A stretch of 64,000 nucleotides of DNA from positions 1 through 64,000 of the forward strand of contig PLXC01000021.1 of the NCBI GenBank assembly GCA_003151275.1, in the 5' to 3' direction. The stretch is from Candidatus Melainabacteria bacterium (lineage in GTDB: Bacteria; Cyanobacteriota; Vampirovibrionia; Obscuribacterales; Obscuribacteraceae). The first letter of the stretch is position 1; each line of letters begins with the position of its first letter. A program made the translations under genes and the position numbers. Of this stretch, positions 36,185 through 44,700 are shown in pieces. The notes under the pieces were generated by a model. The model had not been told where the DNA came from. It ran no database searches and saw only the letters and a list, made by a program, of their open reading frames with translations.

Positions 36185-37078
36185 TCATGTAGCATGCTTA
36201 TGGTCGGCCAACACTTCATCGATTATTCGTCGGGACTCTTTTCCTTCAAGGGGATGCCTAGGAGTTTGGCAAGCTGTGATAAGGGCCTTCCACAGTGTCC
36301 AACCACGGCCTCGCGCCCAGGTCGCGTTATCGACGGGAAGAGCTGCGCGGAACGCTTCCCGGCTTTCACCTTTGAAGAGCGTCCACGCAATCGACAAATC
36401 GCATGCCGGATCGCCGACGCCCGAACACCCGAAGTCGATAACGGCGCTCAGCCGGCCCCGCTCAACCAGCAGGTTCCCTGCACTAACGTCGCCGTGGATC
36501 CAGACGGGTGAACCGCACCACTTTGCCGCAAGGGATGCTTCCCACACCGCAGTAACTGCCTCCGTATCAATCTTGCCGTCGAGGGCTGCAATCGCTTGCC
36601 GGGCTTCTCCGTCATAAATGTTCAGCGGGCCGCCGCGAAAAAAATTGTGCAGCCCTGGCTCCGGCCCAGAGGCGGCATCGATCTGTTGAAGCGCGACGAG
36701 GAATTGAGCCAGCTTGGTCGCGAACTGAGGTAAATCGCTGATACGCTCGATCGTCGCGTTCTCGCCTTGGAGCCACTGGTACACGGACCAATGCCAGGGA
36801 TAACCGTCGGCCGGGGCGCCGGTCGCTAAAGGCACAGGGAGCGGAAGAGGCAGGAGGGGCGCAAGTCTCGGCAACCATCGCTGTTCCTTTTCCACCTGTT
36901 GGGCGTACGCCGCGGCGCTGGGCAGTCGCACCGTCATGTGGTCGCCGAGGTGAAACGTCCTGTTGTCCCACCCACCGTCTTCAATTGGTTTGATCGGAAG
37001 TTCAGCCCACTGAGAAAACTGCGTAGCAACCAATTGGCTCACGAGAGATACGTCGATATCCACATGATCGGGATGCAT
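36185..37078 (-). CDS. Aminoglycoside-phosphotransferase-family kinase
   Basis: The 297-residue protein has the APH/choline-kinase signature: GGWDNRTF near the start, VRLPSA, the catalytic loop IHGDVSAGNLL with its Asp and Asn, and the metal-binding VIDFGCSGVGDPACD. The family phosphorylates antibiotics or small alcohols and amines; the true substrate is unknown. The gene is visibly richer in G and C than everything around it, and its codon use differs, which points to recent acquisition. A resistance role cannot be claimed from the fold. Confidence 0.93.
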   Translation of the reverse strand: MHPDHVDIDVSLVSQLVATQFSQWAELPIKPIEDGGWDNRTFHLGDHMTVRLPSAAAYAQQVEKEQRWLPRLAPLLPLPLPVPLATGAPADGYPWHWSVYQWLQGENATIERISDLPQFATKLAQFLVALQQIDAASGPEPGLHNFFRGGPLNIYDGEARQAIAALDGKIDTEAVTAVWEASLAAKWCGSPVWIHGDVSAGNLLVERGRLSAVIDFGCSGVGDPACDLSIAWTLFKGESREAFRAALPVDNATWARGRGWTLWKALITACQTPRHPLEGKESRRIIDEVLADHKHAT

Positions 37079-37461
37079 TTCGCCAGCCTTCTTCTGTCCT
37101 GGTGTGGCGCAGATGCGGAATCACTCGACACGTCTTAATTGCGATTTGATGCTCTCATTGTAGAAGAAATTCGTAATGCGTCATTTGCACATTTGTCGGA
37201 GAAAGCCAACTCGTTGACATGCAATCTTCTAATTACGCAAAGCTGGTCACCGCCCGGAAAAACAGTTTTCGCTTTTGGTAACGTTTTGGTAATCTTAGTC
37301 GCCTACAGTCAAGATGTCGAATCTTACCTACCGCACAGGAGCAGTATCTGTTCACCGAAAGACTGGCATTGGGTGATAACTTCCAACATTGCCGTCTACA
37401 CCTCTTCAAGATCAATTAGTTACTCGCCCGATTCAGTAGCTAGCGGCTATTGGGAGTGTTC
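37079..37461. other. Intergenic region between phosphotransferase and VanY-type genes
   Basis: The 383 bp are AT-rich next to the GC-rich gene and contain the imperfect direct repeat TTTTGGTAACG/TTTTGGTAATC near 37274-37295. A plus-strand frame is open at 37139-37510 but shows no protein-like pattern. The promoter of the VanY-type gene must lie here; I cannot place it. Confidence 0.4.
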
Positions 37462-38814
37462 ATGTCTACAAGAGAAGTGCGCGATGCAGGTGTGGAGCAA
37501 GCCCCGTTAAGAGATTGCCCATCGTCTCGGTGCTCCAATGAAGCTTTCGATCAAATGCGTAGTGCTTCTCCCAGTAGAACAGATTCAGCGTGTCGTCCTG
37601 CACCCGATGCGGGAAACAGAGCGGGATTTCCACCTCCTTTGGAAATTCATGATGGTAATCGGGCTGGCGGTGCGACCGAAAGCGCGAACTCCGGCCAAAA
37701 TTCCATGGCAGTTCTGTTCGATAAAAACTCAAGTGCTGAAGATAAGTTGGCTAGCGTCAGTAAGCTGTATGACGGTGGTGCTCGCTCCATAACTTGCACA
37801 GACAAGGACGGCAACGAACATAAACTGAGATTCGAAAAATTGCCTGTTGGAACGAGCGGGCGCGAAATGGTTCATGTGTTCGGCGCAGACGAATCCGGAA
37901 AACAACGCACCGTCTTGAGAGGAATCGCAGATTCTTCCAAAGGCGGTTTTGAACATGAAAGAGATGAGCAAGGAAAGTTCGTTGACTACTATGGTGGCGG
38001 AAAGGCGTTGCTCGATCTAACAGGATCAGCACCGAATCAGGAAATATCACCCGACAGATTACAAAATCGACCCGATCTAAATCAAGGTAGACCAGATCTG
38101 AATCGCAATAGACCAGACAATGGATACCGACCGAACTTGGATCAGAACAGACCAGATAATGGATACCGACCAGATCCGAATCTCAATAGACCGGACTTCG
38201 ATCCAAATAGACCAGATAACGGAAACAGACCGGATCTCAATCGGAACAGACCTGACTTAACTCAAGACAGACCGGATCTGAATCCCGATCGCATTCCGAA
38301 AAACAACACCTCGCATCGAGCTTTGGAGCCGGTCACCGACCCTGCGATCCTCAAAGATGTTGGTAGAAGACCAGATGGCAGTGCAGTTGAACCCACTTAC
38401 ATCGGAGTGGATAATTCAGCCAGCTATCTTGGCGCCGACGGCAAAAAACACATCAAGGCAGGAACTCCCGCCTGGCTAGACAAACCCGCGGCAGAAGCTT
38501 TTGTTATGATGAACGAAAAGCTTGCTCGAGTTGGTAAGCAAATTCAAATTGCCTCTGGTGATCCTTCAGACGGTGCGATAAATTCCGCCGGTCGGACACA
38601 CACGCAACAAAGAATTGCAACTGGGTTGCATGCAAAGCCGGGTAACTCTGTTCACGAACAAGGCCGCGGACTCGATGTCAGAAACTTTGAAGATCGAGAT
38701 GTGAGAGCGGCTCTACGTGAGTATGGATTTGTTCAAGGAAATCTTTCTCGACCGAATGTTCCAATTCGCGGTGATGCCTGGCACTTTAGTTTTGCTGGAG
38801 CAAGTCGCAGATAG
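37462..38814 (+). CDS. VanY/M15-type peptidase joined to NRPD repeats
   Basis: GGGAG lies 5 bp before the ATG at 37462. The 450-residue protein has a low-complexity start and a domain around residues 85-185 (AEDKLASVSKLYDGGARSI). About 80 residues of tandem repeats follow, of the type NRPDLN and NRPDNGYRP (38050-38290). The C-terminal domain is like D-Ala-D-Ala carboxypeptidases of family M15, with SVHEQGRGLDV (zinc His and Asp) and GDAWHFSF (third zinc ligand). It should cut peptidoglycan stem peptides. No signal peptide is seen, which is odd for such an enzyme. The N-terminal style resembles the YD-repeat protein at 25.8 kb. Confidence 0.85.
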   Translation: MSTREVRDAGVEQAPLRDCPSSRCSNEAFDQMRSASPSRTDSACRPAPDAGNRAGFPPPLEIHDGNRAGGATESANSGQNSMAVLFDKNSSAEDKLASVSKLYDGGARSITCTDKDGNEHKLRFEKLPVGTSGREMVHVFGADESGKQRTVLRGIADSSKGGFEHERDEQGKFVDYYGGGKALLDLTGSAPNQEISPDRLQNRPDLNQGRPDLNRNRPDNGYRPNLDQNRPDNGYRPDPNLNRPDFDPNRPDNGNRPDLNRNRPDLTQDRPDLNPDRIPKNNTSHRALEPVTDPAILKDVGRRPDGSAVEPTYIGVDNSASYLGADGKKHIKAGTPAWLDKPAAEAFVMMNEKLARVGKQIQIASGDPSDGAINSAGRTHTQQRIATGLHAKPGNSVHEQGRGLDVRNFEDRDVRAALREYGFVQGNLSRPNVPIRGDAWHFSFAGASRR

Positions 38815-38847
38815 CACGAGTGTTTGCTCAGCGAGCATGAATAGGAC

Positions 38848-39969
38848 TCAACCCGCAACTGTCGGCAAGCTGACTGTGAATATTGAACCTGAATCTTGTT
38901 TCGAAGTGCACCAGATTTTGCCCCGATGTGCCTCAACGATCTGCCTGCAAAGATACAACCCCAAACCCATGCCATGACTGTACGCGCGACCGGGTCTCCC
39001 TCGGTAAAAACGCACGAAGAGTCTTTCCTGATCTTGTGGTTCGATTCCAGGTCCATCATCGCAAACATTGAACATAAGGCTATCTTTGTCGGTGCATAGA
39101 TTGATTTCGACTCTTCCTTCTACGGGAGAAAACTTGATCGCGTTCTCGATCAGATTTTGCACCACTCTCGAAATGGAGTGCGAATCAGCCAGCAACACTG
39201 TGTCTCGAGTATGATTTACGACGTGCGTAGTAATCTTTTTGTCCGCCATCAAATGCCGAACAGACTGCAAATACTTGTTGATTATCGACAATAGATCAGT
39301 TCTCTCCAAGTGTAATACTTGCATTTCTTTCTCGTATCGATAGACTTCGTACAAATTCTGAATCATTGCCAGTATGTTATTGTTACTGTCACGAATTTGC
39401 AGCAATAGATTCGCCTGTTGATCTTGCGATATACCCAAGTCTCCTTCCGCAATTAGCTCCAGTAAGCGGTTTGCACCAATCAACGGATTTTTCAAATCGT
39501 GCGTTACTGTCGCCATGAAATCTTCCCGTTGCTCCAGTAGATGTAAACGCTCTCGCTCGACTATTAGAGCGCTTTGTCGTTCCATGGTGTAATGAATTGC
39601 GCGCCACAAGAGTCTCGAATTGAGGGATTCTTTGAAGAGATAGTCTTGTGCACCTGCTTTTAACGCTGCAAGAGCTACAGATTCATCGTCGTTACTCGTG
39701 AGCACCACAATTGGTGCGTTCGTTGTGGCACGAACGGCTTGAATCGTCTCCAACCCTTTGCTGTCCGACAAATTTAAATCGAGCAACACCAGGTCAATTT
39801 TGTTTTGACTCAGCGAGCGTTGTGCGTCCTCAAGAGAGTTCGCAGCGATAACATTTATTGACTCGTTGAAAGTCAAAAGCAGCATCGATTTAATGAAGTG
39901 GACTCCAACTCCTGGCGTCTCCACGACCAGAATCGCAAGATTTTGTAGTTCCAAGCGTGTTTCTTCCAT
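38848..39969 (-). CDS. Receiver–histidine kinase hybrid
   Basis: The 373-residue soluble protein has a receiver domain first (phospho-acceptor D64 in LLDLNLSD, TSNDD, FKES). A HisKA domain follows with H157 in TVTHDLKNPL, and an ATPase domain with NLIENAIKFS, DDGPGI and GLGLYLC. The usual acidic pair at the receiver start is replaced by VVETPG, so phosphorylation of D64 may be altered. There is no membrane segment or sensor domain, so the input is likely another kinase acting on the receiver. GGGAGA lies 5 bp before the ATG. The output regulator is not adjacent; the orphan regulator at 24.9 kb is one candidate. Confidence 0.92.
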   Translation of the reverse strand: MEETRLELQNLAILVVETPGVGVHFIKSMLLLTFNESINVIAANSLEDAQRSLSQNKIDLVLLDLNLSDSKGLETIQAVRATTNAPIVVLTSNDDESVALAALKAGAQDYLFKESLNSRLLWRAIHYTMERQSALIVERERLHLLEQREDFMATVTHDLKNPLIGANRLLELIAEGDLGISQDQQANLLLQIRDSNNNILAMIQNLYEVYRYEKEMQVLHLERTDLLSIINKYLQSVRHLMADKKITTHVVNHTRDTVLLADSHSISRVVQNLIENAIKFSPVEGRVEINLCTDKDSLMFNVCDDGPGIEPQDQERLFVRFYRGRPGRAYSHGMGLGLYLCRQIVEAHRGKIWCTSKQDSGSIFTVSLPTVAG

Positions 39970-39996
39970 GAGATTCTCCCAGTAGAACTCGTAAGC

Positions 39997-40040
39997 GCGT
40001 CAAATAGTGGCGTCAAAGAGGGTGAGGCGGCTCGCCTCAC
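39997..40040 (-). promoter_or_regulatory. Direct repeats and hairpin upstream of the hybrid kinase
   Basis: On the minus strand TTTGACGC occurs twice with a 13-bp period (40017-40010 and 40004-39997), 28 bp before the kinase start. Beyond them is the perfect hairpin GTGAGGCG-GCT-CGCCTCAC at 40022-40040. The repeats could be paired regulator sites. The rest of the 371-bp gap to the caspase gene at 40341 shows no feature I can support. Confidence 0.4.
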
Positions 40041-40340
40041 GGTTCGGATTATCGGTCGTTCCCTCGTATTCCTGTTATATAAGACGCTGTTGGCAAACGT
40101 TTGGCAGACAATGGGTTCGGGACTGGCGCCCAAGATCACTCGAACTACTCTTGGCTCTTGACCAGTGATTTGAGAAGAATGGAGGCAAGTTCTTTATTGG
40201 AATGGATGCAGGAATGGCATGGGCAATGAAGGAGTTTGTCGTACCAAGGTTTGCTAGGTTTGCTTGGATGTGTTTTGGAGACCGCATAAGAGGTATAAAC
40301 AATTTAGGAATCATGAAAATGGCTCCATAGGATAATTGAC

Positions 40341-41765
40341 ATGAAATTACTAAGAAAAGCCGCATTGACGTTGCTGTTACTGGCTTTGACTCAATCTTGC
40401 TGTCAGATTCAAAAAGTAACTGCTCAAGTGCCCGCGCCAGATTCTGCATCTGTGCTTCCCTCTGATTTGGCCAGACCTGTGCGCGACAAGTGGGCAGTCG
40501 TAATTGGATTGACAGAGTTTGCCAACCCTAAAATCCCAAGACTCCAATACGCGACTGAAGACGCGAAAGCGTTCTACCAATATCTCACCACCGAAGCTAA
40601 CTTTGCGCCAGATCATGTGCGACTTCTTTATAACGAGAAGGCGACTCAGCGGCGTGTTCGTTCAGAATTGGGTAACAAGTTGCTTACTCGCATGGTCAAG
40701 CCAGACGATCTAGTTGTTATTTTCATTTCCACGCACGGCAGTCCCGCGCAGATGGACGCGGTTGAGCACAAGAATTATGTCGTCACATACGATTCCGATC
40801 CCGATGATTTGTATTCAACCGGCATCGACATGCAAGAAATTTTGGGCATCATCAAACATCGCGTCACTTCAGATCGGGTCTTGTTGATTCTCGACGCATG
40901 TCATAGTGGTGGCGTTGATCCCAACGCTAAGGGCATGATGCGAGTCGGTAATTTCGACGCAAATACGTTAGTTGAAGGTTCGGGAAAAATGGTGATCTGC
41001 TCGAGTGCACCAGAAGAGCAATCATGGGAGTCTAAGCGCTATAGAAACGGAGTTTTCACGCGAAATTTGTTGGATGGATTGCGCACCAATGGTCCAAATA
41101 CTCCGCTGGCGGATGCTTTTAAATCGGCGCAGGAAAAAATCGAAGATGAGGTCAGGCAAGATCATCCCGGTTCAACTCAAACACCTGTTTTACGTAGCAA
41201 ATGGAGCGGAAAAGAGTTGATTTTGGCTGTTAAGCCTATTCAACCACAGAGCTTGCCACCAACCGTGATGACAGACCTGGAGCCGGACAGCTTGGGACGA
41301 GGCGGGATGATGATCGAGCCGCCAACGCAGATTAGTCTGGCCAAGTCGGTTGTTATGGCGTCACCATCGGCTGAGCGATTAAGAAATGTCGAAGCTGTTG
41401 CCAATGCTTGGAACGGAAAATTGAATATGGAATACCTTTGCAAAATTACGAAGGTGCCTCAGTACAAAACCGAAAAAGAGCAGAAAGATGCACTACAAAG
41501 TGCTTTCAAATTGAAGGATGCTAACTTCAACGATCCGCAATACAAAATTCCAGTTGCGATTATAAGAATGCAAATGGGTGCGATCGGTTCAGCGAGTCGC
41601 GAACTACAAGAGTTGCTGATAGACAACCCGGGTTGTTGGCAGGCTTACCTTGCTCGTGCGTATTGTTTTCATAAGATGAAGCAACCTGGTGAAGCTCAGG
41701 ATTTTCTGAGACAGTCGCGCAACCACAATCCGACGTTACCAGAGAGTATTGAGTTCGCGGATTAG
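40341..41765 (+). CDS. Secreted caspase-family (C14) protein with TPR-like tail
   Basis: The 474-residue product has a signal peptide (MKLLRKAALTLLLLALTQSCCQ). A p20-like caspase domain follows: KWAVVIGLTEFA, LQYATEDAKAFYQYL, His132 in FISTHGSP and Cys187 in LILDACHSGG, so the His-Cys dyad is intact. C-terminal helices (QLLIDNPGCWQAYLARAY type) look like one or two TPRs. Bacterial orthocaspases usually cut after Arg or Lys; the target here is unknown. The CC of the leader is not a clean lipobox. AGGA lies 8 bp before the ATG. It converges with the adhesin gene, 27 bp between stops. Confidence 0.92.
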   Translation: MKLLRKAALTLLLLALTQSCCQIQKVTAQVPAPDSASVLPSDLARPVRDKWAVVIGLTEFANPKIPRLQYATEDAKAFYQYLTTEANFAPDHVRLLYNEKATQRRVRSELGNKLLTRMVKPDDLVVIFISTHGSPAQMDAVEHKNYVVTYDSDPDDLYSTGIDMQEILGIIKHRVTSDRVLLILDACHSGGVDPNAKGMMRVGNFDANTLVEGSGKMVICSSAPEEQSWESKRYRNGVFTRNLLDGLRTNGPNTPLADAFKSAQEKIEDEVRQDHPGSTQTPVLRSKWSGKELILAVKPIQPQSLPPTVMTDLEPDSLGRGGMMIEPPTQISLAKSVVMASPSAERLRNVEAVANAWNGKLNMEYLCKITKVPQYKTEKEQKDALQSAFKLKDANFNDPQYKIPVAIIRMQMGAIGSASRELQELLIDNPGCWQAYLARAYCFHKMKQPGEAQDFLRQSRNHNPTLPESIEFAD

Positions 41766-41792
41766 TCTGAATGTTATTCCACGCTGTCTCTT

Positions 41793-44700
41793 CTATTGAT
41801 ATTCCGCACCGGTCAGATCGGCGAGAATAGCGGCATCTTTCAGCATTGCCCACGCCGCCTTTCGTTGTGACGCATCACTGGACTCGAGTAGATTGCGCAC
41901 CACCGAGACGTTTGCAAGTCCATGATTAATTGAAAAGTCGCTCAGGAAGACTCTCTTGCCCTCACCCGATTTGCTCTCACGAACATTGCGATAGGCAATC
42001 GTTTTGCCCGGGTTCAATGAATCGAAGTTGGATGATTTGTCCTTGGTGACCAACACCTGTGTGCCTGGTGACAGCGCCATCATTTTGTTGTCTACAGTCA
42101 CACTGATTCGACCGCCACGACCGTTGTCGTGTAAATCATAAATTGCAACTGTATTGCCTGTCTCCATAATCCACGCTGCAGCTCCTTTCGGTACGGAAGC
42201 GATGCCTGCGCCAGTTTGCACTCTGATGTCATTTTCTGGCATGAACAGCATGTTGCCCTTCACAAGATCGATGAAGTTGCCGTTGCTTTGCTGACCGAAA
42301 ACTATTCCTTGATTTTCCAACTTGTTGAGATTCGTGGTGGTAAATGCGGTGCCCATGAATAGGGCTTCGCCTTTAGCACTGTTGACAGAGAGTCTTCCTT
42401 GTAATGGCGACTGCGTTCGGCTTGGCAAGAGAGCCTGCTTCGCACTTGAAAATAGAGTCTGCACACCTCTCATTGCAATCGAATGATCCGGAGTTGAGAC
42501 CGAAGATTTGGTTAACCCTGAGCCTTGATTTGGCAATGAAGATTGGGTTGCAATCGGAGTTTGATTTGGCGCCGTGGATTGATTTCGAACCGAAGCTTGA
42601 GTTGGAGTCGAAGCTTGAGTTGCAATCTGTGTTCGATTTGGTGCCGCGGATTGAGTTGAAGACGAAGTTTGAGTTGAACTCGTGAATTGAGTTGAAGCCG
42701 TAGCTGGAGTCGAAGCGGTGAATTGAGTCGGACTCGCGGACTGGGTTGGTGCCGCAACTTGATTAGACGAGGATAGATTATGTGGAATAGGGAAACCACG
42801 CTGTGCGGTGATTGAGCCCAATATTGTCAAATTCGGTGAGATTATGGATACTGCACCATTGCTTGGATTTGGAAAAGGCGCATTGGTTTGCACAACGCCA
42901 CCGCTAGGTACAAAGCCGGACGGTATACCAGCTGGAGAATTGATCAAGACGTGTCCTGAATGCCTCACACTGCTGCCTGATGCGATGGTCACGGCACCAT
43001 CTGGTGCGTTGATGTAACTTTTACGACCGAACAAGCTCACCGCACCACTGAAGTTAACTCCTGGCCCTGAGGGACTACTGAGCGCAATCAAGGGACTTTG
43101 CAATACTCCGCTACCGGATATTGCTAACGATTGTCCTGCAGGGCTTTGCGCCGTCAACTGTCCAGAGCCACCGCTGCTATATATCGATCCAAGCACTAGC
43201 ATCAAATTAGTCGCGACAAATGAAATTGAATTGTTTGCAACCAACTCGAAATTTTTACCGATCGTTATATTAGCTACTGGCTGTTGAGCCGCTGGTATGC
43301 TGATTGGCGGGGTACCCTGGAAGCCGACGTTTGCCGGGGCACCAGTAATGGTGAACTTAGCCGATGTAGTTGTTGGACTGCCTACGAAAGCGACGTCGCC
43401 TGGCCCGAAAGATGGCAGATTGGTATTGAAGTTAACTGCATTGACGTTTTTCAGGGTCAAGTTGGCGCCAGCAGAGCCAGTTCCATTGACCTGGATTTGG
43501 CGAGTAAAGAAGTTTGCATAACTGCCTGAATACAGACTGGTGATGTGTAAATTGGTTCCGTTCTGAAAACCGACGTCGGTGAAATCATTGAATACGGTAT
43601 TGCCAGGTGTTTTCCCGGCTTGAAGAATGGTTCCCGTGCCGGCAATGTTGTAGTTGGTTATAAGATTCTGAATCAAAATAGAATAATAGAGGGAGCCTCC
43701 CAGCGGATCCGGAAATGGCGCGTTACTTGCTGTAGTCGTTAGAGTACCGTTCAGTGTGAACGTCTGGTTGCCCAGAGTGTTATTCATGTTGAACTGAATG
43801 GGACTGTTGCTGGACAACGTCACGCCTTTAGGAATTGTGAAGTTGCCTAATCCATGAACATCCACTAGACCCGGTCCATTAGAGCCGCTAGCATTGAGGT
43901 TGATGGTAGTGCCTATCCCACCGGAATTGAGAAAATTGCCATTCCCGAGGCCGGTTGGGCTCACATCGATGATACCGCCATTAGTGGCGATGGTACCTGA
44001 GGAGCGACTCGGTCCGGTAATATTGAAATCGACATTAGCTGCAGAATTACCTGCATCGATGAAGATATTAGAGGCTCCGGTGGCTGCGATGGTTGGATTA
44101 TTTCCAGCAAGAACAAGGTTTGGAGTACGTATGTCAACTTCACCGCCGCCGTTGATGCTCAAATTAGTTTCGCTGCCTACAGTCAGGCTACTGCCGGCGG
44201 ACATAGCCAGCAAAGAGGTCTTTCCGGTTGAGCTAGTCGAGAGGCTGCCGGTGCCAGTTACCGTGAGGTTATTGGGACTCTGAATAGTTATGGTTTTACC
44301 GGCGGTATTAGCACTGATGGCGTAGTTCACCGCGACAGTATTGGCGGAAGTAATTTTTACGTTGCCACCGCTGGTGATCGGGGCATTGACCGTAACAGAA
44401 GCCGGATTGGTTGTGCTGCTTGCGGCAAAGTTGCTGCCTACTGCCAGATCGCCGTTGGGATTGATGGTGATAGGATTAGCACCAGTAGTTGGTTGAGAAG
44501 TTTGAATTTGAATATCTCCGCCACCACCAGTACCGCCAGTACTATTCAGCGAACCGGTACTGATTGCGACACCATTGCCGGCGCCGGCAAGGATGCGGAT
44601 ATTGCCGTTTGCCCCAATGCCGGAACCACCAGAATTGATCGTTGTCCCTGAGCTTAGTAAGACTTGTCCACCACTTGTCCCAGCAGCGTTGCTAAATGCG

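Noticed and set aside
37139..37510. Plus-strand frame of 123 codons before the VanY-type gene
   Set aside because: No protein-like pattern or ribosome site, and it runs into the well-supported gene in another frame.
40075..40449. Minus-strand frame of 124 codons over the caspase start
   Set aside because: It overlaps the signal-peptide region of the caspase gene and has no start signal.
42404..42799. Open frames on both strands in the repeat tract of the adhesin gene
   Set aside because: Six-base periodicity keeps several frames open; only the adhesin frame has a start, signal peptide and domain context.
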